Assembly: GCA_045588675.1 (NCBI GenBank)
Contig: JAZNER010000069.1
Location: 1-42,386 of the forward strand
Length of the DNA stretch: 42,386 bases
Direction of reading: 5' to 3'
DNA from: SVTX01 sp045588675
GTDB taxonomy: Bacteria > Bacillota > Clostridia > Oscillospirales > CAG-272
Part shown: piece after piece, positions 16,699 through 25,883 of the stretch
Layout: each line of letters opens with the position of its first letter
How positions within the stretch are numbered: position 1 is the first letter of the stretch
The notes under the pieces: model-generated
Told to the model about the DNA's origin: nothing
The model's input: only the letters and a program-made list of their open reading frames with translations
Database searches by the model: none
Position numbers and translations under genes: made by a program

Positions 16699-17192
16699 AA
16701 AGCAGAGCGGAAAATCGCCAACAATTTTTCGTCATACGCGACAAAAACAGAATACTCCTCGTCGTCAAGACTTGCGCAAATCTCGATAAATCTGTTTGCG
16801 GCGAAAAGCGTATTGTAGGTGTATCTCTTTTTGTTTTTTCTTTCTGCTTCAATTTGATGCTTGTTTGACGGGGTTACTTCGCGAACAGAGGTTATGTCGG
16901 AGATAGCAAAGTGAACGACCTTGATATCCCGTCTGCCCTTTTTCTCGGTAATTATAAAATCATAGCAGTCCTCATTATTTTCCGCTATAATAAAGGTGTA
17001 GGCTCTCAAGAGATAAACCGAAGCGATATAAATCGCGGCTGTTATAAGGATTATGCCAAGAAGCTGGGCAATTGACGGAAGGACAATAATCCCTGCATTT
17101 GCAAAGCAGAACAGTGCTCCGCCCGAAAGCAAGCAGACGAGAGCGGTTATTTTTGCGGCTGTGTTTTTGTATTTTGGAGTACTTCTATACAT
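16689..17192 (-). CDS. Small membrane protein of unknown function
   Basis: Protein of 167 residues with two transmembrane helices near the N-terminus (about 14-34 and 40-63). A mixed alpha/beta soluble domain of about 100 residues follows, resembling bacterial PH-like or YdbT-type membrane-proximal domains only in general shape. I do not recognise a family. It starts 12 bases after the stop of the CCA-adding enzyme gene, with AAAGGAT before the ATG, so it is the second gene of that operon. The functional link to tRNA maturation is probably positional only. Confidence 0.75.
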   Translation of the reverse strand: MYRSTPKYKNTAAKITALVCLLSGGALFCFANAGIIVLPSIAQLLGIILITAAIYIASVYLLRAYTFIIAENNEDCYDFIITEKKGRRDIKVVHFAISDITSVREVTPSNKHQIEAERKNKKRYTYNTLFAANRFIEICASLDDEEYSVFVAYDEKLLAIFRSALNK

Positions 17193-17204
17193 AATTTATC
17201 CTTT

Positions 17205-18404
17205 TCAAGAGATGCTTTGGCTGATATTTTTTGCCATTTCGGTAAGCCTTGCCTGATTGTTGAGCGAGGGGTTTTCAATGACCGCGAGAAGCAGGGCAGA
17301 ATTAATTTTGCTTATTTTAGTAGGTTCAATTCCCATATTCAACAGGTCTTTTCCGTTAATGGCAAGAGCGCTGATTGAAACACAGGGATTTTTTGAGGCT
17401 TCAAGCTTTATTTGCTCACAAAGGTGTCCGTCCCGTCGCAAGAGAGCCGCAGAGCAAGCATTGTCCCCAAATTTTGAGAGCAAAAGACGGCACAGAGCAC
17501 CGTCGTTGTCGCGAAACTGCGCTTTGCAAAGCTCGTAAAGCTGATTGTCGCAGAGCAGGGCAATCTTGCTTGAAATTGCATTTGAAAGCTTCATACAGGA
17601 AAGCTTCGGGATTTTGTCACCGATAAAAAGACAAGAAAGGCGTGCGGCAAACGAAGCTTCAAGAGTTGAGAGCGGAATTGAGGGCTCGTGTATATCGGGG
17701 TGGATATATTTTGCAAGCTTTAATTTGAGAAGAAGCTCTATTCCGCGGTCGGCGTTGTCCGAGAGCAAGATTTTTTCAAGCTCGACGCTCTTTCTTTCGG
17801 CAGAAACATAATTTAAGTGTTCGCCAAGCTCCTCGGCGGCTCTTTCTGTGTCACCGTCAAGCTCAAATCCAAGCACGGCAGAGAAGCGCACGGCGCGCAG
17901 GATGCGGAGAGCGTCCTCGCTAAATCTTTTTTGAGGATTGCCGACACAGCGGACTGTTTTGTTTTCAATATCCGACACACCCGAAAACAAGTCAACTATT
18001 TGATTTTCGCTTGAAAGAGGGTTTCCAGCAAGAGCATTGATTGTAAAATCGCGTCTGCCAAGGTCGTCACCTATATTTCTTGTAAAGGTTACATTTTCGG
18101 GGTGACGGGAGTCGTTATATTCTCCGTCAATGCGGTATGTCGTACATTCGTAAGTATTGTTGTCAAGAAGCACCGACACAGTTCCGTGCTTCAAGCCTGT
18201 CGGGATAGTTCGCACATTTGCGCGTGAAAAGATTTCAAGCATTTCGTCGGGCGTTGCATTAGTTGTCAGGTCCCAATCGGCAGGCACTCGCCCCATCAGA
18301 GAGTCGCGGATACAACCGCCGACAGCGTATGCCTCAAAGCCGTTTTCGCGGAGCAGAGAGGCAATTTTTATTACATTTTCGGGGTAGATAATTTTCAAAG
18401 CCAT
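17205..18404 (-). CDS. cca: CCA tRNA nucleotidyltransferase (class II, poly(A) polymerase family)
   Basis: Adds or repairs the 3' CCA of tRNAs. The protein has 399 residues. The nucleotidyltransferase head has AVGGCIRDSLMG (about 27-38) and the metal-binding DWDLTTNA (about 43-50). Then come the RRDFTINALA motif (near 112) and the RNA-binding ERKSVELEKIL helix (near 199). The C-terminal half is helical and diverged. AAAGGAG is five bases before the ATG. The one tRNA in this window already encodes CCA, so the enzyme may act mainly in repair. A good promoter lies directly upstream. Confidence 0.95.
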   Translation of the reverse strand: MALKIIYPENVIKIASLLRENGFEAYAVGGCIRDSLMGRVPADWDLTTNATPDEMLEIFSRANVRTIPTGLKHGTVSVLLDNNTYECTTYRIDGEYNDSRHPENVTFTRNIGDDLGRRDFTINALAGNPLSSENQIVDLFSGVSDIENKTVRCVGNPQKRFSEDALRILRAVRFSAVLGFELDGDTERAAEELGEHLNYVSAERKSVELEKILLSDNADRGIELLLKLKLAKYIHPDIHEPSIPLSTLEASFAARLSCLFIGDKIPKLSCMKLSNAISSKIALLCDNQLYELCKAQFRDNDGALCRLLLSKFGDNACSAALLRRDGHLCEQIKLEASKNPCVSISALAINGKDLLNMGIEPTKISKINSALLLAVIENPSLNNQARLTEMAKNISQSIS

Positions 18405-18432
18405 ATTCTGCTCCTTTCATTTTTATACCTTT

Positions 18433-18460
18433 ATTATATCAAAATTGGGCGATTTGTCAA
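18433..18460 (-). promoter_or_regulatory. Promoter of cca operon
   Basis: On the minus strand TTGACA (18460-18455), 16-base spacer, TATAAT (18438-18433). Confidence 0.85.
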
Positions 18461-18489
18461 GATAATGTGCAAAATTTATAAAAATCACC

Positions 18490-18519
18490 TTGACAGGACG
18501 GCTTTTTATGGTGTATAAT
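18490..18519 (+). promoter_or_regulatory. Promoter of ftcD operon
   Basis: TTGACA (18490-18495), 18-base spacer, TATAAT (18514-18519). The roughly 90-base leader contains TTTGCGCGCTCTT (18553-18565), which is repeated in the leader of the PHP gene at 22209-22221. Confidence 0.85.
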
Positions 18520-18617
18520 AATATGTATGTTCAGAGTAGCGTACAAAGCATTTTTGCGCGCTCTTTTTTTGTGCAAAAGGCTTTATGAAAAATGTCAGAT
18601 TTTGTCGAGGTGAGATT

Positions 18618-19511
18618 ATGGCTGAAATTTTTGAGTGTATCCCGAATATCAGCGAGGGAAGGCGAGCCGATGTCGTTGCCAAGTGCGTGCGAGCGGTCAG
18701 CGAGGTCGAGGGGATTACCCTTATGAACTACTCGTCAGACATCAACCATAATCGCTCGGTAATCACATTTATGGGAGAATTTGAAGCGGTCGAGGAAGCG
18801 GCAGTAAGACTCTCTCGCCGAGCAACAGAGCTGATTGATTTGAGAGAGCACAGAGGCGAGCACCCAAGAGTTGGGGCGCTTGATGTACTCCCGTTTGTTC
18901 CGCTCAGAGAGGCGAGCAGAGAGAGGGCGATTGAGCTCTCTATACGAGTTGCCAAACGGATTTGGGAAGAAAACGGCGTGCCCGTTTATCTCTATGAGGA
19001 TTCGGCAACCGCGCCTCACAGAAAAAATTTGGCAGATATAAGGCGAGGTCAGTTCGAGGGCTTATATGAGAAAACGAAAAACGGCGATTGGCTTCCCGAT
19101 TTCGGAGAGGGATTTCACGCCTCAGCGGGAGTTACGGTTACGGGCGCAAGATTTCCGCTTGTCGCATACAACTTCAATCTTTCAACACGCGACCTGTCAA
19201 TCGCCAAGAGCATAGCAAAGAAAATCAGAGAGTCAAGCGGCGGGCTTGCAGGCGTTAAGGCGCTCGGCGTTATGCTTGAAAGTGAAAATGTGGCACAGGT
19301 AACTGTCAATCTTGTGGATTACACCAAGACGCCCTTGCACATTCTGACCGAAAGGGTGCGAGAGGAAGCAAGACTTTATGGCGTTGAGGTAGTAGAGGCG
19401 GAGCTTATAGGGCTTGTTCCAATGCGCGCGTTGAGCGAAGCGGCGGCGTATTATCTTAAAATTGCGGATTTCAACCCCAAAACAAGAGTTATTGAAGAAT
19501 TTTTAGTTTAA
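18618..19511 (+). CDS. ftcD: Glutamate formimidoyltransferase
   Basis: Protein of 297 residues corresponding to the formiminotransferase half of the FTCD enzyme. It moves the formimino group of N-formimino-glutamate (histidine degradation) to tetrahydrofolate. The N-terminal ECIPNISEGRR motif, NRSVITFMG, EHPRVGALDVLPFVPL and VYLYEDSA motifs are typical. The start at 18618 is chosen because GAGGTGAG lies just upstream and MAEIFECIPNISEG is the normal N-terminus; the frame extends to an ATG at 18585 without a site. The cyclodeaminase domain is absent from this protein and no separate gene is in the window. It is 29 bases from the next gene, so an operon with the FAD enzyme is likely. Confidence 0.94.
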   Translation: MAEIFECIPNISEGRRADVVAKCVRAVSEVEGITLMNYSSDINHNRSVITFMGEFEAVEEAAVRLSRRATELIDLREHRGEHPRVGALDVLPFVPLREASRERAIELSIRVAKRIWEENGVPVYLYEDSATAPHRKNLADIRRGQFEGLYEKTKNGDWLPDFGEGFHASAGVTVTGARFPLVAYNFNLSTRDLSIAKSIAKKIRESSGGLAGVKALGVMLESENVAQVTVNLVDYTKTPLHILTERVREEARLYGVEVVEAELIGLVPMRALSEAAAYYLKIADFNPKTRVIEEFLV

Positions 19512-19540
19512 ATCTGTATATAAATTAAGGAGAAAAAGAA

Positions 19541-20926
19541 ATGAAAACAAATATTGCTATAATAGGTGGCGGAATTGGCGGTCTTATGGCGGCTTATAAG
19601 CTGAAGGTAAACAATCCGAGCCTTGATGTTATGATTATAGAGAGAGGCTTTGAGCTTGAAAAGCGTCACTGTCCCGCAGGACACAATAAAGCGTGCGTTC
19701 ACTGTAAGGTCTGCTCAATTACGGGTGGATATGCAGGCGCGGGAGCGTTTTCTGACGGTAAGTTCAATATTGGTACTGCATATGGCGGAAGTATGGGTGA
19801 GGAGCTTGGCGAATTTGTCGCTATGAAGTATATTAAGGGCGTTGACGAGGTGCTTGAGCACTTTGCGGACGATTATCCCGAGCTTTATCATTCAAGTGAG
19901 GAATTAAAGCTCAAATGCTTGCAGAACAATCTCAGATTGCTTGATATGAATGTCCGTCATCTCGGTACAGACAAAAACTTTAAGACTATGCAAAAGCTTA
20001 TTGAGTGGCTCAGAGAAGAGAAGGTTACAATGCTTTCTGGCACAGAGTGTCTGGGCGTTGATAAGAGCGTGCAGGGATATAGCCTTAAAATTTGCAAGGG
20101 CAAGAATGAGGATGTGATCGATGCCGAAAAGGTCATCATAGCAACCGGAAGAAGCGGAGCAGAATTTGTAAGCACCTTCTGCAATAAGTTTGGTGTAAAA
20201 ATGAATGCAAACTCGGTTGATATAGGTGTTCGCGTTGAGATGAAGGATATAATCTGGAAGGAATTCTCGGACAAGATCTACGAGCCCAAGATCCTTTGCA
20301 GAACAAAGACCTTCGAGGACAGAACAAGAATGTTCTGCTTCAATCAGGGCGGTCTTGTTTCTGCTGAGAACAATCACGGTGTTATCACCGCCAACGGACA
20401 CAGCTTTGCCGAAAAGGAAAAGAAAACAGATAACTGCAACTTTGCAATTCTTTCGTCAATTCACTTTAACGGCAACTTCAATAAGCCGACAGAGTACGCC
20501 GAAAATATCGCAAGAAATATGAACTTCGCAGGTGATGGAAATATTATCGTTCAGCGCTTTGGCGACCTTGTAAGAGGAAGAAGAACAAACGAGCATCGCT
20601 TGGCGGCGAACACCGTCGTGCCGACGCTTCGCGCATACCCGGGTGACCTTTCCATAGTGCTTCCTTATCGCGCGCTTACAAATATTATTGAAACCATTTA
20701 TGCGCTTGATAAGGTTGCGCCGGGAACCGCAAACCCCGACACTCTGCTCTACGGCTGTGAGAATAAGTATTACAGTATTCGCCCCGAGCACAACGGAAGC
20801 TTTGAGATTATGGATAATGTCTATCTGATTGGTGACGGAAGCGGAATCACACGCGGTCTTTCACAGAGCGGCGCTATGGGACTTTTCGTTGCAGACAAGA
20901 TCTGCGGCATTGATACAGAGGCATAA
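19541..20926 (+). CDS. FAD-dependent oxidoreductase (COG2509-like)
   Basis: Flavoprotein of 461 residues. The N-terminal dinucleotide-binding fold has AIIGGGIGGLMAAYKL (about 6-21). A Cys-rich segment with HCPAGHNKACVHCKVC follows, then GGYAGAGAFSDGKFN, the pattern of uncharacterised FAD-dependent dehydrogenases. The C-terminal VYLIGDGSGITRGLSQSGAMGLFVAD closes the FAD site. The cysteines could bind metal or a cluster. AAGGAG is upstream of the ATG. It follows ftcD closely and ends before a strong terminator. The substrate is not known, and no neighbouring gene fixes it. Confidence 0.9.
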   Translation: MKTNIAIIGGGIGGLMAAYKLKVNNPSLDVMIIERGFELEKRHCPAGHNKACVHCKVCSITGGYAGAGAFSDGKFNIGTAYGGSMGEELGEFVAMKYIKGVDEVLEHFADDYPELYHSSEELKLKCLQNNLRLLDMNVRHLGTDKNFKTMQKLIEWLREEKVTMLSGTECLGVDKSVQGYSLKICKGKNEDVIDAEKVIIATGRSGAEFVSTFCNKFGVKMNANSVDIGVRVEMKDIIWKEFSDKIYEPKILCRTKTFEDRTRMFCFNQGGLVSAENNHGVITANGHSFAEKEKKTDNCNFAILSSIHFNGNFNKPTEYAENIARNMNFAGDGNIIVQRFGDLVRGRRTNEHRLAANTVVPTLRAYPGDLSIVLPYRALTNIIETIYALDKVAPGTANPDTLLYGCENKYYSIRPEHNGSFEIMDNVYLIGDGSGITRGLSQSGAMGLFVADKICGIDTEA

Positions 20927-20944
20927 TTAAAGCACAATAAAAAC

Positions 20945-20974
20945 AAAAAACCGAGTTTTAAACTCGGTTTTTTG
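20945..20974. terminator. Bidirectional terminator
   Basis: Nearly perfect palindrome with stem AAAAAACCGAGTTT / AAACTCGGTTTTTT, T-runs on both strands, between convergent genes. Confidence 0.93.
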
Positions 20975-20995
20975 TTCTGAATTTATATTTACTGT

Positions 20996-21964
20996 TTACG
21001 CCCAAGACATAGTTGTGGGTTTTTCCTCGTAAATAATGACGTCCTTGAGGAAGTTGACTGCTTTTCTGAGACCCTCGTCAATAGACATTACAGAATCCTC
21101 GTGCTCGATCGAGAGAACGCGGTCGTATCCGCAAAGGCGAAGATTTGAAACCAAATCTCTCCAATATGTTTCGCCGTTTCCGTAGCCAACAGTTCTGAAT
21201 ACCCAAGAGCGATGAATTTCGTCGCCGTAGTGCTTTGTATCAAGCACACCGTTTTTGGCGGTGTTGTACTTGTCGATCTTTGTATCCTTAGCGTGAACGT
21301 GGTATATAGCGCCTGCAAGCTCGCGGATAGCGGCAACGGGGTCCATACCCTGCCAGATCAAGTGGCTGGGGTCAAAGTTCGCGCCGATCACATCACCTAC
21401 TGCCGCGCGAAGACGGAGCAGAGTTTCGGGATTGTAAACGCAGAAGCCGGGGTGCATTTCAAACGCGATGTGAGGAACGTTATGCTCGAGAGCAAATTTG
21501 CCTGCTTCACGCCAGTAGGGAATGAGCTTTTCATTCCATTGCCAATCAAGGATCGCAAGGAAGTCCTCAGGCCAAGGACAAGTTACCCAGTTAGGATATT
21601 TTGAGCCCTCGCTGTCGCCGGGACAGCCTGAGAAGGTGATTACTGTGTCAACACCGAGTTTTTCTGCAAGAAGAACTGCATCGCGGAAATCGCGGTCAAA
21701 CTGCTCTGCTATCTTCTTGTCGGGGTGGAGAGCGTTTCCGTGACAGGCAAGAGCGCAAATTTCAACATCATATTTCTTGAAAGTAGCAACAAATTCATCA
21801 AATTTAGCCTTGTCTGCAAGCAATTCCGCAGGGTTGCAGTGAGATTTGCCGGGATAGCCGCCCGCACCGATTTCAACTGTATGAACGCCAAGACCTGTTA
21901 ATATCTTGAGTGTTTCGTCAAGGGATTTTGCACCGTAAAGGTTTGCAAGAACGCTGAGTTTCAT
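20996..21964 (-). CDS. Sugar phosphate isomerase/epimerase family TIM-barrel protein
   Basis: Protein of 322 residues of the xylose isomerase-like TIM barrel (AP_endonuc_2) family. These use a divalent metal to isomerise sugars or inositol derivatives. Motifs are EIGAGGYPGKSHC near 37, FSGCPGD near 115, FEMHPGFCVYNPETLL near 170, GANFDPSHLIWQGMDP near 195 and HVHAKDTKI near 223; the His, Glu and Asp residues in them are likely metal ligands. TTTTGGAGGAAT precedes the ATG. It stands alone between a terminator and an AT-rich divergent region, with no sugar transporter adjacent, so its substrate is unknown. Confidence 0.92.
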   Translation of the reverse strand: MKLSVLANLYGAKSLDETLKILTGLGVHTVEIGAGGYPGKSHCNPAELLADKAKFDEFVATFKKYDVEICALACHGNALHPDKKIAEQFDRDFRDAVLLAEKLGVDTVITFSGCPGDSEGSKYPNWVTCPWPEDFLAILDWQWNEKLIPYWREAGKFALEHNVPHIAFEMHPGFCVYNPETLLRLRAAVGDVIGANFDPSHLIWQGMDPVAAIRELAGAIYHVHAKDTKIDKYNTAKNGVLDTKHYGDEIHRSWVFRTVGYGNGETYWRDLVSNLRLCGYDRVLSIEHEDSVMSIDEGLRKAVNFLKDVIIYEEKPTTMSWA

Positions 21965-22136
21965 TATATTATTCCTCCAAAAAATTTTTTCAATTTAAAA
22001 ATATGAGTGCTTATTTAAAATTTTGTTCAAGCACAATATAATTATAATATTTTTTTCGCTTGATTGCAATAGTTTTAAGCAAAAAAAACAAAATCGGCTA
22101 ATTGCACAAAAAAATTTATTTTTTATTCAAATAGAC

Positions 22137-22165
22137 TTGATTTAATTGTAAATAAGTGCTAAAAT
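22137..22165 (+). promoter_or_regulatory. Promoter of PHP gene
   Basis: TTGATT (22137-22142), 17-base spacer, TAAAAT (22160-22165). The leader has a hairpin (TGAAGGAGC / GCTCTTCA, about 22200-22223) just before the ribosome binding site that could influence translation. Confidence 0.65.
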
Positions 22166-22238
22166 ATATAGATAGAAGTGTTTTTGGAAAAGTGATGCTT
22201 GAAGGAGCTTTGCGCGCTCTTCAGGGAAGGATTTTATT

Positions 22239-23144
22239 ATGTTTGTAGATATGCTTGGCAAAACCAGAGCAAAGCTTGCTCTGCACGCTCACACAACTCG
22301 CTCTGACGGCGTCAAAACGCCCGAGGAAGCGGTGCAGTTTTATATTGACGAGGGCTATGACGCCGTTGCTCTGACAGACCACTGGCACTATAACGATGAG
22401 GAAGAAATCGGTGGACTTAAGGTGCTTTCGGGCTGTGAATATAATCTCGGCGACAGAGATGGAGCAAACGGAGTTTACCACATTTTAGGAATTGGAACGA
22501 CCTCCGACCCCTCTGTGCCTGAGGATTGGAAGAATATGATAAGAACGGGGCAGGCGAAGGCGGCAGAAATCATTAAAATGATAAAGCTGCACAACGGTCT
22601 TGCGATAGTTGCACATCCCGCGTGGAGCTTAAACACCGCCGAGCAGCTTTTGGCGCTTGGTGATTTTGATGCTCTTGAGATATATAATGCAGTGTCCGAG
22701 TGTGGTATGTCAAACCGCCCCGATTCAAGCGTTATTGCAGACCAGCTTGCCATTCTCGGCAAATATTCAAATCTTGTTGCCGCAGATGACGCGCATTATT
22801 ATACAACAGATGTTTGTCGTAGCGCGGTCATGGTTGAAAGCACCGATATGGACACACAAAGTCTGGTGCGCGCGATAAGAGCGGGCAGATTTTATTCAAC
22901 ACAGGGTCCCGAGGTTCATCTTGTAAAGATAGCACCCGATAAGGTCCGCGTCTATTGCTCTCCTGTAAGCCGTGTTATCTTCGCTTCAAATTTGGTTTGG
23001 GCGCGCGGCAGGGTTGTTGAGGGCGACGGAATTGTTGAAGCCGAATATTCTAAAGCGGGCGACGAGAGATATGTCCGAGCCGAAGTAATAGATGCGGACG
23101 GCAAAAGGGCTTGGAGCAATATGATATTGTTTGACGAGCTTTAA
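22239..23144 (+). CDS. PHP-domain metal-dependent phosphoesterase
   Basis: Protein of 301 residues with a PHP (polymerase and histidinol phosphatase) domain. The metal-binding motifs are LHAHTTRSDG (about 15-24), ALTDHWHYN (about 45-53), IVAHPAWS near 128 and ADDAHYYTTD near 185. Family members hydrolyse phosphate esters with a trinuclear metal site. The C-terminal about 80 residues form a beta-rich domain, as in PHP proteins that act on extracytoplasmic or sugar-linked substrates; no signal peptide is seen. GGGAAGGA precedes the ATG. A MATE exporter gene starts 30 bases after its stop, so they may be co-transcribed. The substrate is unknown. Confidence 0.9.
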   Translation: MFVDMLGKTRAKLALHAHTTRSDGVKTPEEAVQFYIDEGYDAVALTDHWHYNDEEEIGGLKVLSGCEYNLGDRDGANGVYHILGIGTTSDPSVPEDWKNMIRTGQAKAAEIIKMIKLHNGLAIVAHPAWSLNTAEQLLALGDFDALEIYNAVSECGMSNRPDSSVIADQLAILGKYSNLVAADDAHYYTTDVCRSAVMVESTDMDTQSLVRAIRAGRFYSTQGPEVHLVKIAPDKVRVYCSPVSRVIFASNLVWARGRVVEGDGIVEAEYSKAGDERYVRAEVIDADGKRAWSNMILFDEL

Positions 23145-23174
23145 TATAAAGTCAACAATAAGGATTTTTAAATA

Positions 23175-24548
23175 ATGGAAACAAAAAGTGATGTACATTA
23201 CAGGAGGATGACCGAAACTCCTGTGTCGAGCCTCATTCTAAGGCTTGGTGTTCCGACTACGATAAGTATGCTGATTACCAATATTTACAATATGGCAGAT
23301 ACTTATTTTGTAAGCACCATAAGCAACAGTGCGGGCGGAGCGGTTGGAATAGTTTTTTCGGTAATGGCTATTTTACAGGCGTTTGGATTTATGTTCGGTC
23401 ACGGAGCGGGAAGCCATGTCAGCCGATTGCTTGGCAGCCGCGAGAACGAGCGGGCGGGGAATTATGCAACGACAAGTCTTTTGCTGTCCTTTGTCTGCGG
23501 AGTTGTAATTATGATTTTCGGACTTGCGTTCCTTGAGGACCTGATGCTCTTTCTTGGAAGCAACGAGGAAATTTTGCCTCACGCTATGGATTATGCCAAG
23601 TATATTTTTATAGCAGGACCTGCTATGACAATGTCTTGCGTGTTCAATAATATACTGCGATATGAGGGCAAGGCGACCTTCGCTATGATTGGTCTTACAT
23701 CGGGCGGAATAATAAACATTTTGCTTGACTATATTTTCGTAATACCCTTACAGATGGGAACGAGAGGAGCAGGACTTGCGACCGCAATTTCTCAGTATAT
23801 AAGCCTTATAATTCTTGCAGTGCCTTACTTTATCGGAAAGACACAGAGCAAGATAAATTTCCGAAAAAGATTTATCAACCTACGTATTGTATGGGATATA
23901 ATTACTACAGGCTTGCCGAGCCTTATCCGACAAGGGCTTAGCAGTATTTCGACGGGAATGCTCAATGTTCAGGCGAGAGCCTTTGGAACGGCGGCAATTT
24001 CGGCTATGGGCTATGTTTCAAAAACAGTTCAGTTTATTTTCTGTGTCGGACTTGGTATAGGTCAGGGCTTCCAGCCTGTTTCGGCATTCAATTACGGAGC
24101 TAAAAAATATAGCCGAGTTAAAAAGGGAAGCTATTTCACCTTGTTCTTTGGCTTGGGGCTTATTGGCGTGCTGTCGGCAGTCTGCTTTGCAATAGCACCG
24201 AGTATTATTTCGATTTTCAATTCAGAAGGCGACGTTGAGGTTCTGAGGATAGGAACAGAGGCACTTCGCATCAATTGCGCGGTGCTTTGGGTGCTTCCCG
24301 CAACCGTTGTAGGCAATATGATGTTCCAAAGCATAGGAAAAAGAATTCCCGCAATCCTTCTGTCAGCATTACAAAACGGCGTTGCCTTTATGCCCTTGAT
24401 TGCGATTTTGCCAGAGCATTTTGGAATTTTGGGGGTTGAGATGGCTCAGCCTGTGGCGTATGTTATTACTGCTATCGTAACCTTGCCTTGCATGGCAATA
24501 TTCCTGTCAAGGCTTCCGCGTGACGAAGAAGAAATACAAAAAATTTAA
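23175..24548 (+). CDS. MATE family efflux transporter
   Basis: Integral membrane cation-coupled multidrug/metabolite exporter of 457 residues with about 12 hydrophobic segments. The N-terminal RMTETPVSSLILRLGVPTTISMLITNIYNMADTYF pattern (shown here in part) and the mid-protein GLGIGQGFQPVSAFNYGAKKY motif are characteristic of clostridial MATE proteins. It could export drugs, dyes or natural products. It follows the PHP gene by 30 bases. Its stop codon is followed almost immediately by a structured leader RNA that precedes the esterase gene. Confidence 0.94.
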   Translation: METKSDVHYRRMTETPVSSLILRLGVPTTISMLITNIYNMADTYFVSTISNSAGGAVGIVFSVMAILQAFGFMFGHGAGSHVSRLLGSRENERAGNYATTSLLLSFVCGVVIMIFGLAFLEDLMLFLGSNEEILPHAMDYAKYIFIAGPAMTMSCVFNNILRYEGKATFAMIGLTSGGIINILLDYIFVIPLQMGTRGAGLATAISQYISLIILAVPYFIGKTQSKINFRKRFINLRIVWDIITTGLPSLIRQGLSSISTGMLNVQARAFGTAAISAMGYVSKTVQFIFCVGLGIGQGFQPVSAFNYGAKKYSRVKKGSYFTLFFGLGLIGVLSAVCFAIAPSIISIFNSEGDVEVLRIGTEALRINCAVLWVLPATVVGNMMFQSIGKRIPAILLSALQNGVAFMPLIAILPEHFGILGVEMAQPVAYVITAIVTLPCMAIFLSRLPRDEEEIQKI

Positions 24549-24549
24549 A

Positions 24550-24651
24550 AGAGGGCAGCGTGAAGGTTACTTATTACTTATAGGTAGTTTAACTGCTTCA
24601 CGCACGAATTCGTATTTGTGCCGCCGCAAAGGCGGCGAAATGGAGGTTAAA
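24550..24651 (+). ncRNA. Structured leader RNA, copy B (shared with 15277-15400)
   Basis: Stem GCGTGAAG (24558-24565) / CTTCACGC (24596-24603), inner stem GTTA/TAAC, conserved ACTTATAGGTA loop, then GAATTCG, TATTTGTG and a GC-rich hairpin GCCGCC-GCAAA-GGCGGC (24620-24636) directly before GGAGG. It differs from copy A by a compensated A-U to G-C pair at the base of the first stem and lacks copy A's middle hairpin. I see no good promoter between the MATE stop and this element, so it may act on read-through transcripts or at the level of translation. Confidence 0.6.
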
Positions 24652-25326
24652 ATGAAAACAGAGCATCTTGAACACAACACACTGCAATATATAATCAGAT
24701 ACCCCGACGGCTATGTTGAGGGCGAAAAATACCCCGTTTTGATTTATCTTCACGGCGCGGGCGGCAGAGGACGGGATATTCAGGTTATCAAGGACCACCC
24801 CGTTTTCTCAATTACAGCTCAGCACGAGAAATTTCCGTTTATTTGTGTAGCGCCACAATGCTATGCAAATTCTTGGTTTGATATTTTTGAAAAATTACAG
24901 GATTTCGCACTCTACATTTACAACTCGGATTTCTGCGATAAAAGACGGGTTTATCTTATGGGCGCAAGTATGGGAGGATACGGAACATGGCAGCTTGCAA
25001 TGTCCCGTCCCGAGCTTTTTGCCGCAATCGTTCCAATCTGTGGCGGAGGAATGTATTGGAATGCGCCAAGACTTAAAAATGTTCCTGTTTGGGCATTTCA
25101 CGGAGCTTGTGACCCAGCGGTTTTGCCCCGCGAGTCAGAGATTATGGTTCACCGTGTAAAGATGGGCGGAGGAACTGCAAAGCTGACCTTGTATGAGGGC
25201 GGCGGACATAACGCGTGGACCGAAACCTTCCAGAACAAAGAGGTTTTTGAATGGCTTCTTTCCAATGTCAAGGATAGCGTCGAGGTCGGTGAGGATAAGT
25301 ACAACAACACAAAGGAATTTGGATAA
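24652..25326 (+). CDS. Alpha/beta hydrolase (esterase/phospholipase-like, prolyl oligopeptidase-type fold)
   Basis: Serine hydrolase of about 224 residues. The visible elements are the oxyanion-hole loop YLHGAGGRGRD (near 30), nucleophile elbow GASMGGYGTWQ (Ser near 106), acid in HGACDPAV (near 150) and catalytic His in EGGGHNAWTETF (near 185). Related proteins are feruloyl or acyl esterases and lysophospholipases; the substrate is not determined. There is no signal peptide from the chosen start. The start at 24652 is preceded by GGAGG; the open frame extends much further upstream but through the leader RNA and the MATE gene. A strong terminator follows. Confidence 0.9.
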   Translation: MKTEHLEHNTLQYIIRYPDGYVEGEKYPVLIYLHGAGGRGRDIQVIKDHPVFSITAQHEKFPFICVAPQCYANSWFDIFEKLQDFALYIYNSDFCDKRRVYLMGASMGGYGTWQLAMSRPELFAAIVPICGGGMYWNAPRLKNVPVWAFHGACDPAVLPRESEIMVHRVKMGGGTAKLTLYEGGGHNAWTETFQNKEVFEWLLSNVKDSVEVGEDKYNNTKEFG

Positions 25327-25330
25327 AACA

Positions 25331-25368
25331 AAAAATGCTATTGCTTTTATGAGCAATAGCATTTTTTT
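25331..25368. terminator. Bidirectional terminator
   Basis: Fifteen-base stem AAAAATGCTATTGCT / AGCAATAGCATTTTT with a six-base loop, T-runs on both strands. It lies between the esterase gene and the oppositely oriented membrane protein gene. Confidence 0.93.
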
Positions 25369-25377
25369 GGCAACGAG

Positions 25378-25773
25378 CTATTGTGCGAGATTTGGCCAAA
25401 TGACCGTTTCCATATCGCCGTTATATACCGTTACGACCTTTTTTACAGGCGTGTCTGTTTCGATTTTGACAGTGAAGTGAGCATCCTCGAAAAATCCGAC
25501 TATGTTGTTATAATAAAAGCCGACATAGAGAGTGTCGCCCTCAAGCTTATGAGTGTAACCAATAAAACCGTCGGGAAACATAAGCACTGATTGTACGCCT
25601 GAAATTTCAACATAGGTGTCGGTAACTTTGATGTCCTCAATAGTTGTGCTGTCGCAATATTTAAATCCAAAAAGCCTCCAGGCATATTTGAGAGTAATAA
25701 AGATTGCAGTCAGAACAATTAAAATTATTAGAGCAATAATAAGTATCCTTTGTAAAGCGGTTGTCTTTTTCAT
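25378..25773 (-). CDS. Small single-pass membrane protein of unknown function
   Basis: Protein of 131 residues: a positively charged start (MKKTTALQR), one transmembrane helix or uncleaved signal (about 10-32), and a roughly 95-residue beta-rich domain outside the membrane. No recognisable family. AAAGAGG lies seven bases before the ATG. It lies downstream of nifJ on the same strand, about 110 bases away, with an imperfect hairpin (about 25828-25863) between them, so co-transcription is uncertain. Confidence 0.75.
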   Translation of the reverse strand: MKKTTALQRILIIALIILIVLTAIFITLKYAWRLFGFKYCDSTTIEDIKVTDTYVEISGVQSVLMFPDGFIGYTHKLEGDTLYVGFYYNNIVGFFEDAHFTVKIETDTPVKKVVTVYNGDMETVIWPNLAQ

Positions 25774-25883
25774 AATTACCTCTTTTTGTGAATTTGAAAT
25801 CTGTTTCCCTCCGGTAAGCTAAAACAGGCGGGGCGAAGAAAAACCTTCTCAGAAAGCCTATCTCCGCCCACATATATTATTTA